From Fomitopsis serialis (Eukaryota; Basidiomycota; Agaricomycetes; Polyporales; Fomitopsidaceae): a stretch of 64,000 nucleotides of DNA. The stretch spans positions 186,001 to 250,000 of the forward strand of contig NW_025955011.1 in assembly GCF_022376445.1 (NCBI RefSeq). The letters run 5' to 3'. This document shows, piece after piece, positions 10,637-25,739 of this stretch. Every line of letters starts with the position of its first letter. Within the stretch, counting starts at the first letter, position 1. Under the pieces are notes generated by a model, which saw only the letters and a list, made by a program, of their open reading frames with translations, searched no databases and had not been told where the DNA came from. Both the position numbers and the translations under genes were made by a program.

Positions 10637-12202
10637 CTACTCGTCAGCAACTACTACGATCTTCTTCCCTTTGTTCCTCCCCATCTGCACGTCCAGCATC
10701 GCTTCACCTACGCTCTCCAGTCCGAAGCTAACGTCTTCGGTGTACTTGATCTTCCCCTCCTGCACCATCCGCGGGACTTCCTCGTAGAACCGTTCCGCAT
10801 ACTTGTCGTGGAAGTCCATGACGGTGAACCCATACAGTGTGAGGCTCTTGGCGAAGATGAGCGGAAGGTTCTTGACGGTGTAGCTGTTCGCGTTGTTGTA
10901 TGCGGAGATCATGCCGCATTCCTGTCACCACGGAGCAGATAAGCAGGCGGCAGCGGGAAATAAGACATGAGACTGACAATGAAACGTGCGTGCCATGCTG
11001 CGGCCTCGAGAGCGGCATCAAAGCTTTCCCCGCCAACATTATCCCAGTATCTGCGTAATACCCGATCTGTCAGCGTTAGGAGGACTGCGTTCAGCTCCTA
11101 ACGTACATGTCGATGGGACCCTCCTTCAGCAGCACATCGAGTGTCTTCTCAGTTTTGTAATTGAACGCCACGTCGGTCCCATTGGATTTCAAGAAATCAA
11201 CCTTTTCTTCGGAGCCGGCGGATGCGATCACCTTGCACCCTGCTTGTTTCGCGAGCTGAATGACAGTCCTTGAGTCATAACATGAGCGGAGGATGATCCG
11301 GAGTGTTCGAGTGACCGCTTACGAGCCGACTGGGCCTGCGCCGGCGGTGACGAATACAACATCACCCTTGGGTCGGTGCGCAATAAATATACCCTACACG
11401 TGTCCGTTGAACAAAAAATCGTACCTGCTTAGGCTTTGCGAATTCTACCCAGCCATGGTGCGCCGTGTGGCCTGTTCGTTGTGTCAGTGCACTGTCATCC
11501 ATGGAAGCCTCCATCTGATTGGGGCCTGGTACTGACCGGCTAGACCGCAGACACCAACGTACACAGACCACGGCAGGCCTCCCTCGTTCTTGAGTACTCG
11601 TGCTCTGCGCAATTCGGAGATTTCTCTGAACGTGACGTATTCTTGAAATGCTGAGGGTATTGCTGTGAGCGCCGGTCCATCCGCGTGGACATTTGTGCGA
11701 GATCGACTGACGATAGAAACCATAGACATGGTCTCCAGCTTTGACTTGATCGTTTTCGGAACGGAGCACAACGCCTACTCCGAAGTTGTCCATCCTTCGA
11801 AAACACGGCGTCAGTACTAGACGCTGAACTGAGTGAAGGGCTGATGAACGCGCTCACGGTGCTCCGATCTTAAACGCCATCTGGCAGAGCATCAGCATAT
11901 ATGCACTCGCGCTTGAATAAACAACGTACAGAGTAGCTCTTGATACTGGGGTCGCGCATTCTTCCGCGTAGGTACGGATCAATTGAGAGAACGAGTACCT
12001 TGATCAAGAATCTGCCATTGAGAGACACATTGTCGACGTCGATGAGCTGTGAGTCGTCATAGACCATAGTCTTCCCGGGTTCTGGGTAACCTACGCAGTA
12101 CGATATGAGCGCAACTATCGAAGCAGAGGCAGTTGGTGAGTCCAGATGCTTACCTGAGGGTATCTCATTGAAGAGCACGCGTCCATTCCGGATGGGAGCC
12201 AT
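10637..12202 (-). CDS. NADP-dependent alkenal/enone reductase, MDR family (copy A)
   Basis: A multi-exon, zinc-independent medium-chain reductase of the prostaglandin reductase / leukotriene B4 12-hydroxydehydrogenase type. These enzymes reduce the double bond of alpha,beta-unsaturated carbonyls with NADPH, in the cytosol. Exon 1 (12154-12202) begins MAPIRNGRVLFNEIP. Then follow YPEPGKTMVYDDSQ, SIDPYLRGRMRDPSI, a 23-nt micro-exon encoding MAFKIGAP, FGVGVVLRSE, SVYVGVCGLAG, the nucleotide-binding loop [29 protein letters not shown] and a C-terminal exon (10637-10912) with GMISAYN and KSLTLYGF. All exon joins I checked stay in frame, so this copy looks intact. It uses GTCAGT donors twice. It heads a three-copy tandem array. 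Confidence 0.88.
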
Positions 12203-12242
12203 TGGTGTAACCGCTTATGCAGACATGCCTATCTCCCACCCC

Positions 12243-12252
12243 TTTTATATAT
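12243..12252 (-). promoter_or_regulatory. TATA box of reductase copy A
   Basis: ATATATAAAA on the minus strand, about 40-50 bp upstream of the ATG at 12202. Confidence 0.5.
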
Positions 12253-12287
12253 CCGCAAGCTCGAGAGCAACAATGCATCGCTGTAGG

Positions 12288-12550
12288 TACCAGGTCTCAG
12301 GCCTCAGGCCTCAGCGGCGAGCTATACCGAGTGATGCCCGAGGCTCTCAGACGTGTTTCCGTAAGGCGCTTCATGGATGCAACGAACTGACCTCCTCCTA
12401 CGAATCGCACGGCCCAGGTACAGCTCACATACGCGCTGCCTCAGCCGCGCGAGGCGGTACGAAGCACAATGGCATAATGCATTCGCGTCGAACAAAGGTG
12501 GGCCTCGGTCGAATGACCGAAGACTGCCCGTGCGCGCTATAGTATACAAC
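12288..12550. repeat. Segmental duplication marker downstream of reductase copy B
   Basis: About 250 bp beginning with a tandem CTCAGGC run, closely similar to 15150-15400 downstream of copy C. It shows that copies B and C were duplicated together with their 3' flanks. Confidence 0.85.
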
Positions 12551-12638
12551 TTGATTTGCGGTCTTTTTACGTGAAGTTTAACTCCTGCGGGACAGCACGA
12601 CTACTTGCCAGACTCACATACTGATTACGAGACCCGCT

Positions 12639-14192
<1,554 letters not shown>

Positions 14193-14239
14193 GGTAGAAA
14201 TAGCGACAGAGTTCTGGCGCGCTGGCACATGGCCTCAGG

Positions 14240-15140
14240 CTTTTATGCTTCATCGGTCGAGTGAGTCACGGTGTCTGCGCTAATGTGGTCCTATAGATTG
14301 ACGTCGAGAAGCGCGGAGATGACAGCCTGCGGACACTGGACAGTGGGCTGCGGAACGACCTGGTAATCTGGTGGCAATCATCATTCAACTGTGAACGTGT
14401 GACTGCGACTTGCAAAGACGGTTGCAGCGAGCAGTACTGGCCAGGGAACGGCTCGGGCGGTCGTAGTGCAGTTGACGGTGTTGGGATGGTGTGGAGGTAC
14501 GGGACAGGTTGGCGCGAGGTGTCTGAGCAAAATGTAGACGAGTGATCTACTCATGATCCGAGGACTGGTGGGAAGTCGCTCGTGATTCTTCTGCTTCCCT
14601 TGGGATCATCACAAGTGACATCGACAAGTAGACATATAGATGGCCGATTTATAGAAACATCCGCACGAGATTCGGGGAGCAATAGATGTCCGGTGGAGGA
14701 GGTGGTTCAGTGCGGGCCGCAGTACTCAGCCGCATAGGCGTTGTAGGCAACTGTCAGGACATGTACGTCTGTCGCAATTGTGGAATAAGAAGTACTCAGA
14801 TGTGATGGAGGAGGGCAACCCCGTCTTCGACGTCGACGGCCTCGCGACCTTGCGGCAGATCTCATGCAGGCCCCACCGGCAAAGGCCGGCCCGTAGCGTG
14901 ACGTTGATACTGAACGCCAGTTACTTACTGCTCCTTCTGTCAATTCAGTCACAAGTACGCCATGGCCGGCATTGCAAGCATATCATAAGTGTACTGAGTC
15001 AGTCTTGTTCTGCGACAACCTCAAGCTATCTCTTTTGCCATCTTGTTTGCAGAAAACAGCAAAACTACATCAGGCTACTCCGTGCTGCAAGCTAGTAGAA
15101 AGCTCCCGCAAATGGGGTGCTCATGCAGGACCACGACGTC
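14240..15140. other. Spacer between reductase copies B and C, no gene seen
   Basis: No supportable ORF. About 14960-15070 resembles 17281-17380 upstream of copy C, so it belongs to the duplicated unit. Confidence 0.5.
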
Positions 15141-15149
15141 GCGGCCCCT

Positions 15150-15400
15150 CAGGCCTCAGGCCTCAGCGGCGAGCTATGCCGAGTGATGCCTAAGGCTCCC
15201 CGACGTGTTTCCGTGAGGCGCTTCGTGGATGCGACGAACTGACCTCCTCCTACGAATCGCATGGCCCAGGTATAACTCACATACGCGCTGTCTCAGCCGT
15301 GCGAGGCGGTACAAAGCACGATGGCATAATGATCAAACAAAGAAACGTGGGCCTCGGTCAAATGACCGGAGACTGTCCATGCGCGCTATAGTATACAGTA
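15150..15400. repeat. Segmental duplication marker downstream of reductase copy C
   Basis: Partner of 12288-12550, in the same orientation and order relative to the reductase gene. Confidence 0.85.
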
Positions 15401-15425
15401 TTACATACAAATTAAGAGACTAGCT

Positions 15426-16993
<1,568 letters not shown>

Positions 16994-16999
16994 GGTAGA

Positions 17000-17440
17000 A
17001 CTTGCTCACTGGCAACTTGCTGGCAACAGAGCTCTAGCACGCATGGCCTCAGCCTCTTATGAGGGCTTCACGAGTTCGAACAGGTCACGGTGTCCAGACT
17101 CCACGATGGCGTATCTTATCTGTCGCTGGGCGAGTCGCGAGACGCCGAGACCTACTGCCAGCGGTAAGTTGCCGGCGCCGATCGCGAGAGCGTCAACGAT
17201 ACTTAGGCTTGTGCCAGCATTGACCGGGACCCCATGGAATGACGTCAGGGCTGGAAGCGCGGTCCACTGGCAGATGTGACGGCATACAAGGCATTGCAAG
17301 CATATTCGTAACGGTACTCAGTCTTATTCTGCGACAACCCTGAGTCCAACTTATATGCTCGTTTGTAAAAAACATCAACACTACATGAGTATACGTATAG
17401 ACTATGTCCGTGTGGAAGAGAGAGAACCAGAATCTCGCAA
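17000..17440. other. Spacer upstream of reductase copy C, no gene supported
   Basis: An 80-codon hydrophobic minus ORF (17057-17299) has no recognisable family and lies in the duplicated flank. Confidence 0.4.
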
Positions 17441-17448
17441 TAGGGTTC

Positions 17449-19499
17449 TCAGGCAGGACGACGTCGCGGGCGACCTAGAGCTGCTCGTCGGACGCTCCCT
17501 CCTGGAAGCGCTTCTTCTAGATCCACTGGTGGTCTCGGACGGCACTTCCGGTGATGCCGTAGAAGAGCATCGTGACGAGATAATCTCTTTCCGCAGTTGG
17601 TGCAGAGATGCTTCTTCTCGCCATTCATGCATGCCGAAGTATCCGCGTGCCTTCTCAGGTCTCCTGGGCGTACGAAGGTCTTCCGACAGCGCTTGCATTC
17701 GGAGAGTGCACGTCCAGTCACTGAGCTGCTGCTTGTGCGGGACCTCTTCGCTGGGCGGTCATAATCTTCATCGTCGTAGTCTTCATCCACCTCGTACTCA
17801 CCGTCTGCATCTTCGTTAGATCCGCTGTCATTATCATGGTATTCGCGGCAGACTTCGAACTCGCCGTCCGTATCAATCGCGGCAGGTTCGTCATGATCGC
17901 TGCCTGTGGGGTCCTCATCGTGGCTGGAATCTGCGTTGTGATCGTGATGCGAGTGGCAAGACTCTGGATGAACCGCGGGAGGGTGCTCCGTCTCTTCCTT
18001 CGGTCCACGACGATATGATGGGAGTACCCGTCGCCCCGGTAGGGATGTAGGCTCGCGGACTTGAGGTTGAGCCGTCATGCGGCTCGAGCGTGGCTTCGGC
18101 AGCGGCTTTCGAGCACGAGATCTTGAGCGGCTCGTCTTACCCTTGGTAGACTGAGACAAGTTGGAGGGACCACGCTTCCTTTTCGTAGGCACGGCCGCTA
18201 CGTCGGGCTGAGATGGCAAATCGGGGTTGCCTGAGCCACAAATGATGGTGACTCACAGGGCTCGTCAAGCGCGACGACTGTGAGGAGAGTGCCAGAGAAG
18301 AGAGATGCGTGGAGGCGTCCAGTCTGCGTCCAGTTCTCTTCCAGATTCGGGGCTGGAGGCCTTCATTGCTGGTGAGTCCGAGTCGATATCGAGGGTTATT
18401 GTGGACGGAGTGCGCAGAGGGGAAGCGGCGGTGTATACGCTACAAAGTGGGGCGTAAGACGGTGAGAGAGGGGAGAGCGTGGCGGAATCAGGGGTATACG
18501 TAGAAGATTGCAGCAGCATAGGCGATATTGTCTGCTGTTCGTGGGGTATTGTCGACGTCGGATGAAGGTCGGATGATCTGCTACTAGACAAGGGCAAGAG
18601 CGAGTCTGATGCCGAAAAGCCGGCCGAAAGCCTCTCATGTAAGGTGCTGATATCCACCGTGACGGAGCCGTTGCCATCGAGCTGTACGTCGGTCAGTCTG
18701 CATCTTTGAATCTTGTCCAGCAGAGACGTACCCGTATCTGAGGTGGCGATACACCACCGTCTCTGTGCTCGTCCAGGTCGAAGGACGGCGCCACGGCAAG
18801 TGGCACCTCCAGCTCAGAGAGCGCTACCGACGGTTCATCGAACAAAAACCAGTCGATCGATTCGTCGCCACTGGACGACGTGAGGAGGCAGTCGTCGCCC
18901 TGGGTTGAATCTGAGTTTGAGGCCGTGCGAGAGCTATCAGACGTCAACGACGGAAACGCAGCGCAGCTGCACATGCGGGTAGAATGACGAATCCGGTGCT
19001 CTACGTGCAGGAACCATTGCGCTATGCTATCTGCGTCGTCGGACCAGACGACTAGAGCTGGTACATCCCGCTAACGTCCACCCCACAGTATGAGCACTAG
19101 GCGTAGAATTCCGGTGAAGATTACTCACGATAATAGCTGCAGCTTGCGACGCCACACGGCGAGGTACTGATGCAAGTGAGTCGTAGATTGGCAGCTCGAT
19201 GCCATCGCCGACATCGACAAGCGAAGCTGTGGAACCACTGCAACAGATGAGATGACGCGGCGCAAGAGCAGGAGGTTTACGGACGTGGCGGCCAAGAGAG
19301 AGTTGAGTGCGGGTGTACATGCCTTGATAGCAACCTTAGGATGCAAGTACGTCAGAAATTCCTCGAAACAAGAGTCTCTTGGATTTAAACGCAGGTTTCC
19401 GTCGTCCAGGCGGACGACTACGGCCACGTCCTCACGGTTCGCCTCTGGCGAGCAGATCTGCTGGAGGATAGTCTGCGGTGATTCATGGGCGGAAGTCAT
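17449..19499 (-). CDS. C2H2 zinc-finger protein, putative transcription factor
   Basis: At least five exons on the minus strand. The likely start is the ATG at 19499 (MTSAHESPQTILQQICSPE). Middle exons (about 19130-19240, 18730-18974 and 18265-18690) encode Ser-, Thr- and Asp-rich sequence with acidic stretches such as GDESIDWFLFDEP. The last exon (17449-18219) starts with a basic region (KRKRGPSNL), then a His/Asp-rich acidic run and a nuclear-signal-like KRSR. It ends with two fingers: CKRCRKTFVRPGDLRRH and CTNCGKRLSRHDALLRHHRK. The protein is probably nuclear and DNA-binding, with a disordered N-terminal activation region. The targets are unknown. Exact splice sites between the first and second exon are uncertain because two frames remain open. 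Confidence 0.8.
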
Positions 19500-19559
19500 G
19501 GCGGGTGAAGAGATAATGTGAGCTGTGGCACTGAAACTCACCCATTATATTGCTTCACA

Positions 19560-20390
19560 CTGTGTGCGCACGAGCGCTATCTTGGGCGTCAGTGGCCATG
19601 CCTCAAGGACGTCGCATAACCTTAATAACACGCATAAGTATCGGTTATCGGAGCTGAGCCTGCACAGCAAGAGCTCACGTCTTCATGACCCATCTCGTGT
19701 TAGGATGGCTTATAGGTGCCGTGGAGGCGTCACAAACAGACGGCAGACTATGCGCAATTGAGCTCGGCGGACAAGGTTCTGGGGTTCTCATACAGGATGA
19801 GCATTAATCTGCATCTCATTGGTACGCCGTTCCTCGCACCTGGCGTCGTAGAAGCTCTCCGCCACCTTTCAATCGAGTGATAAGGTCGGCGTTGTTGCAG
19901 TATCCACACGATGTAACATTCTTTGGCGCTGCGATTTGATCAAATCGATCTGAATGTGATAAAAAGGATCGTACATCGCAGTCTGCGGAGGCTCATGCGT
20001 AAGCACGAGGAGAATCCGTCTTGTCTTGAGCGGCGAGGGAGTGTGCGGAAGACATCAACGAGGTAGGCTGCCAGCGTCAGCTGGCGCTTCAATAGAGAGT
20101 GCACAGGACCCACCTAAACGCAAACCACGCCTACCGGCGAGTACTTCCCAATACCCTCCCCCCGCATCTACAGATAAACATAGCTCGGTCATACCTAACA
20201 ATGCCTGATGTTCATCCTTAGTTGCGGCTCCCAAATCGTGCTGCCCCAGTCGTCGAGACGTGGACGTTAGAAGAACGCGAAGAGAGCGAGAGGACGAGTA
20301 CAAATTGGTGCTGTATATGTTCGTCATTCGCTCTCCTATCCGGTGGTGTTCTTTTGTATATATCGGCCGTGTTTGTGGTGGACCGCGAGG
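19560..20390. other. No supportable gene
   Basis: Only short ORFs with no motif. It probably contains the upstream region of the zinc-finger gene. Confidence 0.45.
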
Positions 20391-20399
20391 CTTGCTAGG

Positions 20400-20869
20400 C
20401 CGCCGTGCGGGCGTTGGTCCAATGGTAACTTATCTCCAAGTTCGCAGCAAAAGAGCGGGTGACTAAGACAAGAATCTTCGCGGTATACAATGCGCGCGGT
20501 ATCGTAGAGCAGTTATTCGGGTGACTTGTGTTTACTGTAGGGTGTAAGTCGCCAAGGATTCGGATCAGGGACTCGGAAACCGTTGCCAAACAGGTCGCCA
20601 AGTTCGGGCCATAGCTCGTTGCGAGGCTCTGATGAAACTCCATCCCATGCCGGTCGAACAAGTTGCTCATGTGACCTGAATTGATAAACACGTTCAGAGG
20701 CGGTGACAAAGTAGTGGCGACGATACCTACCAGTCCAGAAAGAGCCCGTCGCGGGACCTGGGATGCTGTTCATGGCTGAGCTAGTGATTCGCATTCGCAG
20801 GTAGGAGAGAGCGCGTAGCAGCGCAACGCCCGCCAACAGGCAGACTGTGACCAGAGTAGCGGAGATCAT
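20400..20869 (-). pseudogene. Cytochrome P450 N-terminal fragment
   Basis: The start at 20869 gives a membrane anchor (MISATLVTVCLLAGVALLRA) followed by the proline-rich hinge SIPGPATGSFWTG. After a short intron come FDRHGMEFHQSLATSYGP and then LFGNGFRVPDP, matching the first 100 or so residues of fungal P450 monooxygenases. No I-helix, ExxR or heme-binding cysteine segment follows; the remaining sequence to about 20400 is unrelated and has stops. I call it a 3'-truncated relic. The family call rests on the anchor plus hinge and the helix-A-like segment, so it is good but not certain. Confidence 0.65.
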
Positions 20870-21083
20870 GACGAGAGACGGAAGTAGGAAGGCACGGACC
20901 GTCGGGAGCTGCCTACCATGTCCTGAGGCAAGGCATCGTATATATAACCGGAGGCTCTAGAATTGGTGAACGAGTGTTCTTTGCAGATATTTTTCGGCCC
21001 GCGACCATAGGCAAGGACGTTCATGTCATCGGCCCGGAAGGTCTATGATGCGGGCCCTGGGCGGTCCTTCACGCTCCCAGGCT

Positions 21084-21920
21084 TCATATACAATCACTTC
21101 TCAGGTCACCGGAGACACGTCCTGTGATGAGCGTGGCCCCTTTCTGACTGACAAGATCCCGTAGCCAGACCATATAATGGTCGGTGTCGACAACAGGGGC
21201 GAGATGGCGGTAAGAGTCGACAACGCCGGCTCTTTGGTTTACTGCATGCTGCCTCACGAGGCTGGGATCTCGCTTGAATCCAGCAACCTGTGATCATCAT
21301 GAGCAGGCGGAAACCGATGGACGCTCGTGGCTTACCCCACAGTGCTCAATCTCTATCATCTTCTCGTACTGATCAGGCACATTCTCCAACGGTCGGTCGA
21401 AGAAAAAGTTCGCCAGGCACATGCGGACGCCGTGGGCCTCCACGGGCAGGAGCTCCATCAGCCTGTCGAATACGTGGTAAGATGACATCGCCCATCCCTT
21501 CGAGTGCTCCAGGGAGATGACATCGGTGTGTCTTCCACACACGGCCGGTGGCCATTCCCGCCTAGGTCGGTAAAAGTTAGAACGCAGCAGATTCGAAGGG
21601 GCGACTACTGCACGTACAAGGCTCCAGCGATCTGAGAGGTGATGCGATTCTTGGGGTTGGCCCATCGGTCGAGACAACGGTGCCCGTAACCAGCATCCAA
21701 GAGAGCCCATGCAGTCTATGAGTGAGAGTCTCAGTGTCGTGTCCTCTAATGAATCAGGCAGCTAAGTAATCATGACGCACCGTTAACCGGTCACACCGCC
21801 GCCGATAATCAGAATGTGTTCCGCTCTTGGGTCACGGCGAGGAGCAGGTCCCGCTTCGAGAATCAACTCCCCAGCAACGATCATGAGGTGCATTTGAACG
21901 CTCTGGATGCTGAGAGGCAT
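21084..21920 (-). pseudogene. D-amino-acid-oxidase-like FAD oxidoreductase, 3'-truncated
   Basis: The N-terminal half of a DAO-family flavoenzyme, which oxidatively deaminates D-amino acids with FAD, usually in peroxisomes. The first exon ends HILIIGGGVTG, the FAD-binding loop. Next exons: TAWALLDAGYG, then ITSQIAGAL, REWPPAVCGRHTDVISLEHS, GVRMCLANFFFDRPLE, and a last exon with SYRHLAPVVDTDHYMVWLRD and GATLITGRVSGDL, which runs into a stop at 21084. The C-terminal half, with the substrate-binding arginine and the second part of the FAD fold, is missing. It lies 215 bp upstream (in its own orientation) of a truncated P450 on the same strand. Confidence 0.75.
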
Positions 21921-21929
21921 AGTGTTGTG

Positions 21930-24140
21930 CTGCGATGACTGAGTGTAAGAATGTTTGAGAAGAGGATATGGAAGAACTTGCTTGCGGTTGAGCTTGGTGA
22001 TAATGTCGGGCATGATACCAGACTTATATACCGCGAGCCTAGCAACGACGACTATTTCACCGGAGCATCTTGCTGTCCCAGTTGGAAGACGGCGGTCTCG
22101 CAGAAGCTGGCGGTCGAAAGACGAGCCGCCGGAAGACTGTACGGACGAACCGGGCAATGAAGGAGGCAGATGACCACCGGAGACGCTGAACGCGACAGCG
22201 CGCGGTGCGCCACTTCTACGAAAGATTGGCAATGTATCGTATCCGCATGTCATCGGGGAGAGCCTGAGGTCAGGCCGAAGTACTTCACATTCTGTCAAAG
22301 ATCCGGAGCATGGTGGCACACGGAGACCTGATGAAGGCCATTAACTTGACTGAATATTGTCCAACACAAAAAACGCGTGCTCATCACTTACCTCCAGGAC
22401 CTTGCCACCGCGGGACCCCAGGAGGCCGAGCAAATTGGAAAACACAGGAGGGGAGCCGAACCAGGCCCCTGTGCAGCACAGACCGGACGGTGAAGTGTCG
22501 TTCGGCGATCCTCGCTGGCAGGGGCACGATTGAAGGGTGGGGCCCCGCGCGATAGATGCTTGTGCCTTCCCTCAGTCTGAGCGAGGTGTCCGACGCACGT
22601 CACGCACGTACGTTGCTTGATCCTCTAGTTCCCGGAGATGCTTTGCTTATGATGCTCCCATCGAGCCATGCTGAATGACCAGTACGCGGATTAGCACTCA
22701 AGACATGAAGATGACAGGGTTTCTGCAGCGAGAGAGCTCCAGGCCATCCGAGACGTTGCGAGTGGCAGCTCTGGCGGTATTTTCAATGTGCCGTCACGTC
22801 AAGGTGTCTTTGTTAGCGCCTCCAAAGGTCAATCGACTGAGCGAGTACTTACTGTACAGACAGACAATACCCCGAAGGCCCGCGCTGTGTTTGCGCTGTG
22901 TCCCATGATGCTTGCGTTAACGTGCAGCATTTCCATAAACCGTCGAAGAGCAGGTGACAACGGGTCGGGACGCTGTACATTGTACGCCATCTGAGAGCAA
23001 CGTATCCAGAATGTATTGCATCGTCTTACCTTCTGGGGCGCCTCCTTCCTTCTCGTGCCTCCCTAATCAAGCGTCCAATGATTCCGGTAGGGCATCTGCA
23101 TGCCGCCTCAAGAGTCCGACTCCCAAAAGCTGCACCTAACGTCCGACGCTCATGAGCTGTGTGCCATATAAAATGACAGACGCCAACGGTCTCTCCTATA
23201 TGATTTCCGAGTTGAACGACGGCGACGCGCCGAGAGGATGTCCATCAGCGAACACAGAACTTCAGGTTAATGGTCGGGCTACGTTGGGCGTTCGAGTTAG
23301 ATATCTGGTATAAGCACACGCTGCAAGTCTGCTCACTTGTATCTTCCCTGAACCATTCACACTTTGAGCCTAATACATCCTCCGTGACTACCATGTAGGT
23401 CCGACTCGGACTGCTCTCCGTGCCTGCTTCTTGTTGTTCGAGGCTGGTTACTGAGTCACAATCGTGTCGGAAAACACTTGGGCACCGTAAAATAAGAAAG
23501 TGTATCATTTATGTCAAGCACAGCAACCTCAGAGAACAAGAACACGACGGCGGGCCAGCGACGTGTGTGGGTCCAAGCCTTCGTGCGGCGGAACCAAAAT
23601 AAGATCACATACGATCGCGATCTGGAACTATGCATGTCACGTGCAGCGCCACACTTGAATGCCACGTAGCAAGTCGTGCGTTACTGCCTAGTGTATCCCG
23701 TCGCAATCACATACTATCCTCTCTATGAAGTACTTTGATTCACCCACAAGATCTGTGCGAAACAAGCCGGAACGACGCAATGTCCGGAATATAGCACACT
23801 GAGACGGTGAGAGGCTCTGCATATGGGTTGATGAGATTTATATTAACCTGGTTCACTATAAGACCAGTAGAAACGGAGGATGTGGACAGTCTACAGATAC
23901 AAACAGTACGTGAGCGATAGGAGCGCGACAAGTTCAGAGCAAGGTCAGTATGATGGGACAGCGCGACAAACGTGTGTAATCGTCAGCGAGACTGGACGGA
24001 ATGAAGAGCAGAGATAACGGCGACAGCGAGACGATTGCGAGACGATAGTACGTGAGAGGTGCGAAAGAGATGTAAAGTCCAAGCTCAAAGGTAAGTTCAT
24101 CCTGCTCTAGGACGATCTTGGTTCGTGACGGGATGGCTGT
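21930..24140. other. No supportable gene
   Basis: Short ORFs only; the 178-codon minus ORF beginning at 22319 is just a 5' extension of the DAO-like frame. Nothing else recognisable. Confidence 0.45.
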
Positions 24141-24148
24141 CATCCAGA

Positions 24149-25527
24149 CTACCAGTCCCTCTGGTGCTCCCAGAGGTCGTGGGAGGATGGCCCTTGGTAG
24201 GAGCTGGGGGAGGCGCCGCTGCCTGACCAAGGGTTGAACTCGTCGCTCCCTGAGAGACGTGGTGCGCGGAGCGATTCGTCGTCGGTGGTCCCTTGGGACG
24301 ACGCGCCGAAAGTGAAGTCGAAATCGCTAGGAAGGTCCAGCCATTCGACCAATTCGGCGGAAGGAGCATCCGTCCAGAGGAGGCCGGCTGGCTGCCTGTG
24401 CTCTCGGGGACGGGTTGCGGCTCGGCGCCGAGCAGTGTAGAAGCCGCTGCGGTGAACCCTTGCACAGGCGCAGCGTTGAAGTCTTCGAGACGTTTCATTA
24501 TCACTCGGGAGTCGGCTATATTGATACGGTACTCACCTGTGGAGGCCTGTAGGTCGTCCTGTTTTCCCTCGTTTTCTGTGTCGGGTGCGTCAGGACTTCC
24601 GGACGCAGCAGCCCTCAGTATCGCAAGCCATTCCTCGATCGGGATGATTCCGTCGCCGTAGGCTCCGTTCCATTGCAGAGGCTCTGGTGAGAGTTCTAGG
24701 TTCCGGATTGTTGTTTGCGCAGATGGTAGCTCGGAAGCTTGGCCATCGTGGGATGGAGTGAGAGAGGTCGCGGAGGTGCTGCGAGGGTGGGGCGAGAATC
24801 CGCTGAACCCTTCGATGCTCGGCGAGCTCTCGTTCATGTAGTCAGGACGGGGACCGTACGTGGCCGTCGTGCTATGAGTCCATGCTGCGGGGCCCGTTGC
24901 GTGACTGACCCATGGTCTGCAATGGCTGGTGCAGCATACAGGTCCCTCGTGGCAGCGTACTCGCTGGTCGGATATGAGTACGCTGATACCTCGTGCGAGT
25001 AGTCGAGGTACGACTGGGGGCCTGTGTGGAACGTCGTGGACACTGGGGTTGTGTTGAAGATGGATGTAGAGTCGAGGACATTCGCGCTCATGCCTACTGT
25101 CCGTTGTCATCAGCGGGTTCGAGACCGAAAGCACAACGAGATGCTGGACGTACCTAGCCCCGAAGATCCATTCACTGTCGTCGGCGAGTAGCCCATAGGC
25201 GACGCGTACTCCACTCGCTGACCCGAGCCCACAGCCTGCTGGCCATGGTGCTGCGCGGAATAGGTCGAAACTCCAGAAGATGTGTCCGCGACTTGTTGGG
25301 GCGCCTCCGATGTGGCCTCGAACGAACCCTCGCGACTTCCACTCGCCGCGGCGAGGCGAGCAGAGGCAGCGTATCCACTTTCTCCCCATCTCTCGCGCCA
25401 GACCGCGAACTGTTAGTGGAATGATCAGGAGTCGTGTCGGTAGTCGCGGGCATTAAGCACAACTCACTCCGGTTTGGTCTGCGCACCCCCGTTTGAGTAG
25501 CTCTTGTAAGTCTGTCTTCTTTGCCAT
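24149..25527 (-). CDS. Hypothetical disordered protein, possible nuclear regulator
   Basis: Family not recognised. The start at 25527 gives MAKKTDLQELLKRGCADQTG, then an intron. Exon 2 begins FAVWRERWGESGYAASARLA and is rich in Ser, Gln and Gly. A further exon starts MSANVLDSTSIFNTTPVST and is Tyr/Ser-rich. A possible short intron at about 24870-24913 (GTCAGT...CATAG) joins it in frame to TYGPRPDYMNESSPSIEG, and the exon continues with GDGIIPIEEWLAIL. The last exon in the best frame carries the acidic, hydrophobic LVEWLDLPSDFDFTFG and ends at 24149. The composition suggests a disordered protein with a small N-terminal helix and an acidic activation-like patch. This is inference from composition only. 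An alternative last-exon frame ends at 24097. Confidence 0.55.
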
Positions 25528-25739
25528 CGTGTTGTTCGAAGCACTTGATCGCCGTAGACTAGGCCGATACAACGTATCGAAGCGGAGTACAAGGAAGTAC
25601 AAGGGGCGGAGGGCGAACGGGCCCGCGGTGGTGGAAGTAGGAGGGACGGTGCTCAGCAGCGCGCCGAAGTTCGACTGTGAGCTGGGCTCCTGCGAAATTG
25701 GGAGCCATTCGCTCACGCACCGCCCGGTCTCAGGCACGG

